Below, one piece after another: positions 62,554 to 64,000 of a stretch of 64,000 nucleotides of DNA (its first letter is position 1; the number at the start of each line of letters is the position of its first letter). Source of the stretch: JBBDWK01 sp040902885 (GTDB taxonomy: Bacteria; Acidobacteriota; Terriglobia; Bryobacterales; Bryobacteraceae); NCBI GenBank assembly GCA_040902885.1, contig JBBDWK010000097.1, positions 12,459 through 76,458 on the forward strand. The letters run 5' to 3'. The notes under the pieces are model-generated. The model was not told where the DNA came from. It made no database searches and saw only the letters and a list, made by a program, of their open reading frames with translations. Both the position numbers and the translations under genes were made by a program.

Positions 62554-63807
62554 TTACCTGTCGTTGCCGGCCGCTGGCTGAACGATGTGATCGGATTCGT
62601 TCGGTTGGCGGACGGCCAAGTTTACGGGCGGGCTGCCGAAATCCCCGAACTGGATTACCAGCGGCAATATTGACACTTGCGGAAGTGTGTCCGGCAGCTT
62701 GATGTTGAACTGCGCCAGGCCGACCGAACCCGGGGTCATACCGGAGAACTGGACTTCGGCCGGTACACCCCCTAGCGTGATCGTCGGCGTCGCCTGAGAT
62801 CTTGCCACGGGTGAGGCTGGGGACAGGTCTCCGGTTGGCGGCAGAGCCGTCAGGTTCCCTAGACCCGTTCCGTAGACCACCACGATCTCTCCCGCAACGG
62901 CGGGATTGCTCGGAGAAACGATACTGCCGTCCGGACGGACAACGATAGGATCGAGCACGCCTGAAGTGCGTTCATACATGAATACGCCGGGCGCGTATTC
63001 CGCAACCTGCACATTCACCGCCTGACTTGGAACGCCATTCTTCCCGACGACCACGGGCACCACGCCGGTCATGGGCGTCTCGAAAGGAACCTGAAAGTTG
63101 ATCTGATCGGGCGACACAAACCACAACGGGGCGTTTACGCCGTTTACCGTTACCGTGACGCCTGCCAGCGTGCGCGGCAGAGGAACGATGGCTGCCGATT
63201 CTGTCGCGTCGGCCAGGCCCGCGCCGTAGAGGCTGCCCACCGCACCTCGCGAGACAGCCGCCACATATCCGGCGGCCGTGATCACCCCGCCTTGGCTGAT
63301 TGCCGGTGCACCTGACCCAGCCGTGACAGTCAAAGTGACTGGAATCGTCAGGGGCGCGTTGGGCGCCGATGCGTATACGACGACATTGCCCGTATAGGAG
63401 CCAGCAACCAAGCCTGCGGCGGAGGCGCTAACGTTGATCGCGCCCGCGTCTGTGCCTGAGCCCGGAGTGACGTTCAGCCAGGGAATCGAGGCGACCGCGT
63501 TCCACCGCAATGATCCGCCACCAGAATTCTGGATCACGACTACCTGTGTCGCTGATGCCTGACCTGCTGGTGCAGTGAAGGAGAGGCGGGTCTTATCCGT
63601 CGTAGCCCGCGGAGCCGGCATCTCGTGATTGGCGATTATCTGTGACAACCGGTTGCCAGCCAAGTCGTAGGTGTAGGCGATGCTCGTGCCATCCGGGTAG
63701 ACGACCCGTGTGAGTCGATTGAGTGAGTCGTACGTATAGTTTGCTTGCGCAGAGCAGAGTCGCACCGACAGAAAAGCCAGCAACAAGATTAGGTTTAGCG
63801 GCTTCAT
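62554..63807 (-). CDS. Secreted YD-repeat/BACON/TIGR03437 protein
   Basis: A 417-residue exported protein with a signal peptide (LLLAFLSVRLCSAQ). Residues about 22-60 are two YD/RHS repeats (YTYDSLNRLTRVVYPDGTS, YTYDLAGNRLSQI), about 80-160 a BACON-like Ig domain (VVVIQNSGGGSLRWNAVASI, PWLNVTPGSGTDAG), and about 175-405 the Solibacter-type TIGR03437 domain (LFYGAGL-like SLYGAGLADATE, NFQVPFETP, VVVYGTGLGNLT). Function unknown; the C-terminal domain is a lineage marker. Only a short YD fragment remains, so it may be the end of a reduced RHS protein. It starts 3 bp after the stop of the truncated gene upstream. Confidence 0.85.
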   Translation of the reverse strand: MKPLNLILLLAFLSVRLCSAQANYTYDSLNRLTRVVYPDGTSIAYTYDLAGNRLSQIIANHEMPAPRATTDKTRLSFTAPAGQASATQVVVIQNSGGGSLRWNAVASIPWLNVTPGSGTDAGAINVSASAAGLVAGSYTGNVVVYASAPNAPLTIPVTLTVTAGSGAPAISQGGVITAAGYVAAVSRGAVGSLYGAGLADATESAAIVPLPRTLAGVTVTVNGVNAPLWFVSPDQINFQVPFETPMTGVVPVVVGKNGVPSQAVNVQVAEYAPGVFMYERTSGVLDPIVVRPDGSIVSPSNPAVAGEIVVVYGTGLGNLTALPPTGDLSPASPVARSQATPTITLGGVPAEVQFSGMTPGSVGLAQFNIKLPDTLPQVSILPLVIQFGDFGSPPVNLAVRQPNESDHIVQPAAGNDR

Positions 63808-63810
63808 GGT

Positions 63811-64000
63811 TTATTTGTTACTGCGGGGGCCTCCCTGGAGAGCGGTGCCAAGGGCTGGTCCGCCTTGAAGGCCAAGCCCTGAATAGTCGTGACCCGGTGT
63901 TGCTAGCCTCAACGGAATCACCGTGCCGGACGGGACCTTGCCCGAGATCTCATCACATACCTCCTGCGGGCCGTGAGCACACTTTCCGTTAGCGTCATAT
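63811..64000 (-). CDS. Partial gene, C-terminal end only
   Basis: The frame with stop TAA at 63813-63811 is open to the window edge, giving at least 62 residues of a C-terminus, for example GKCAHGPQEVCDEISG and GHDYSGLGLQGGPALG. It lies 3 bp ahead of the YD/TIGR03437 gene on the same strand, so the two are cotranscribed. No domain can be assigned from the visible part; two cysteines and a Gly/Pro-rich tail are its only features. Confidence 0.55.
   Translation of the reverse strand, partial: YDANGKCAHGPQEVCDEISGKVPSGTVIPLRLATPGHDYSGLGLQGGPALGTALQGGPRSNK

Overview
The window looks like a chromosomal piece of a GC-rich acidobacterium, most likely of the Bryobacteraceae/Solibacter type. The inference rests on a combination of lineage-typical families: a Solibacter-type C-terminal domain (TIGR03437) behind BACON and YD repeats, an 'ADOP' duplicated-permease ABC protein, a Ser/Thr kinase with a TolB/WD40-like propeller, an Oar-like TonB-dependent receptor, DUF1552/DUF1592 and DUF1549/DUF1553 planctomycete-type cytochrome proteins, PQQ propeller proteins and a Uma2 nuclease. 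No rRNA, tRNA, CRISPR array, integrase or transposase was recognised. A run of ten N at 62085-62094 shows that this is a scaffolded assembly.

Layout. 1-5 kb: DinB protein, the oxidative pentose phosphate operon zwf-opcA-pgl and a Tat-exported CapA-like phosphoesterase. 5-7 kb: an AT-rich regulatory island with an HTH/S24-like repressor, a coiled-coil partner and a divergent Cys-rich protein. 7-16.7 kb: secreted oxidoreductase, FGE-like protein, ApbE, amidohydrolase, Uma2, TIGR01777 epimerase, radical SAM/SPASM protein, methyltransferase and two glycosyltransferases. 16.7-21.2 kb: receptor-like kinase and a solitary nuoM. 21.5-30.4 kb: DUF1552/DUF1592 pair, brnTA toxin-antitoxin module, a DUF481 gene broken by an in-frame amber codon, and a DUF1549/1553 cytochrome. 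30.5-38 kb: ADOP permease, a hicBA module bracketed by 21-bp inverted repeats, HAD phosphatase, ftsH, tilS, kdsC-like. 38-41 kb: PQQ propeller protein and an internally duplicated secreted protein.

The most striking locus is 41022-51106 on the minus strand. Eight genes lie within 0-22 bp of each other or overlap by 4 bp. In transcription order they encode a four-helix membrane protein, a 1029-residue tubulin/FtsZ-superfamily GTPase, a zinc-ribbon membrane protein, a DUF1318-TPR exported protein, a 518-residue exported TPR-like protein, a caspase-like (C14) protease with a signal peptide, a DUF4384 protein and a HET-C-like protein with a LecA-like C-terminus. This reads as one trans-envelope system combining a cytoskeletal-type GTPase with a protease and a HET-C-like putative effector. 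Its function is unknown; defence, programmed death or envelope remodelling are inferences only.

51.2-64 kb: a small CxCxxC protein, DUF4159 protein, Oar-like receptor, two secreted proteins of unknown or TPR type, a PQQ dehydrogenase with an inserted cytochrome c domain, an orphan higA beside the scaffold gap, a YD/BACON/TIGR03437 protein and a truncated gene at the right edge.
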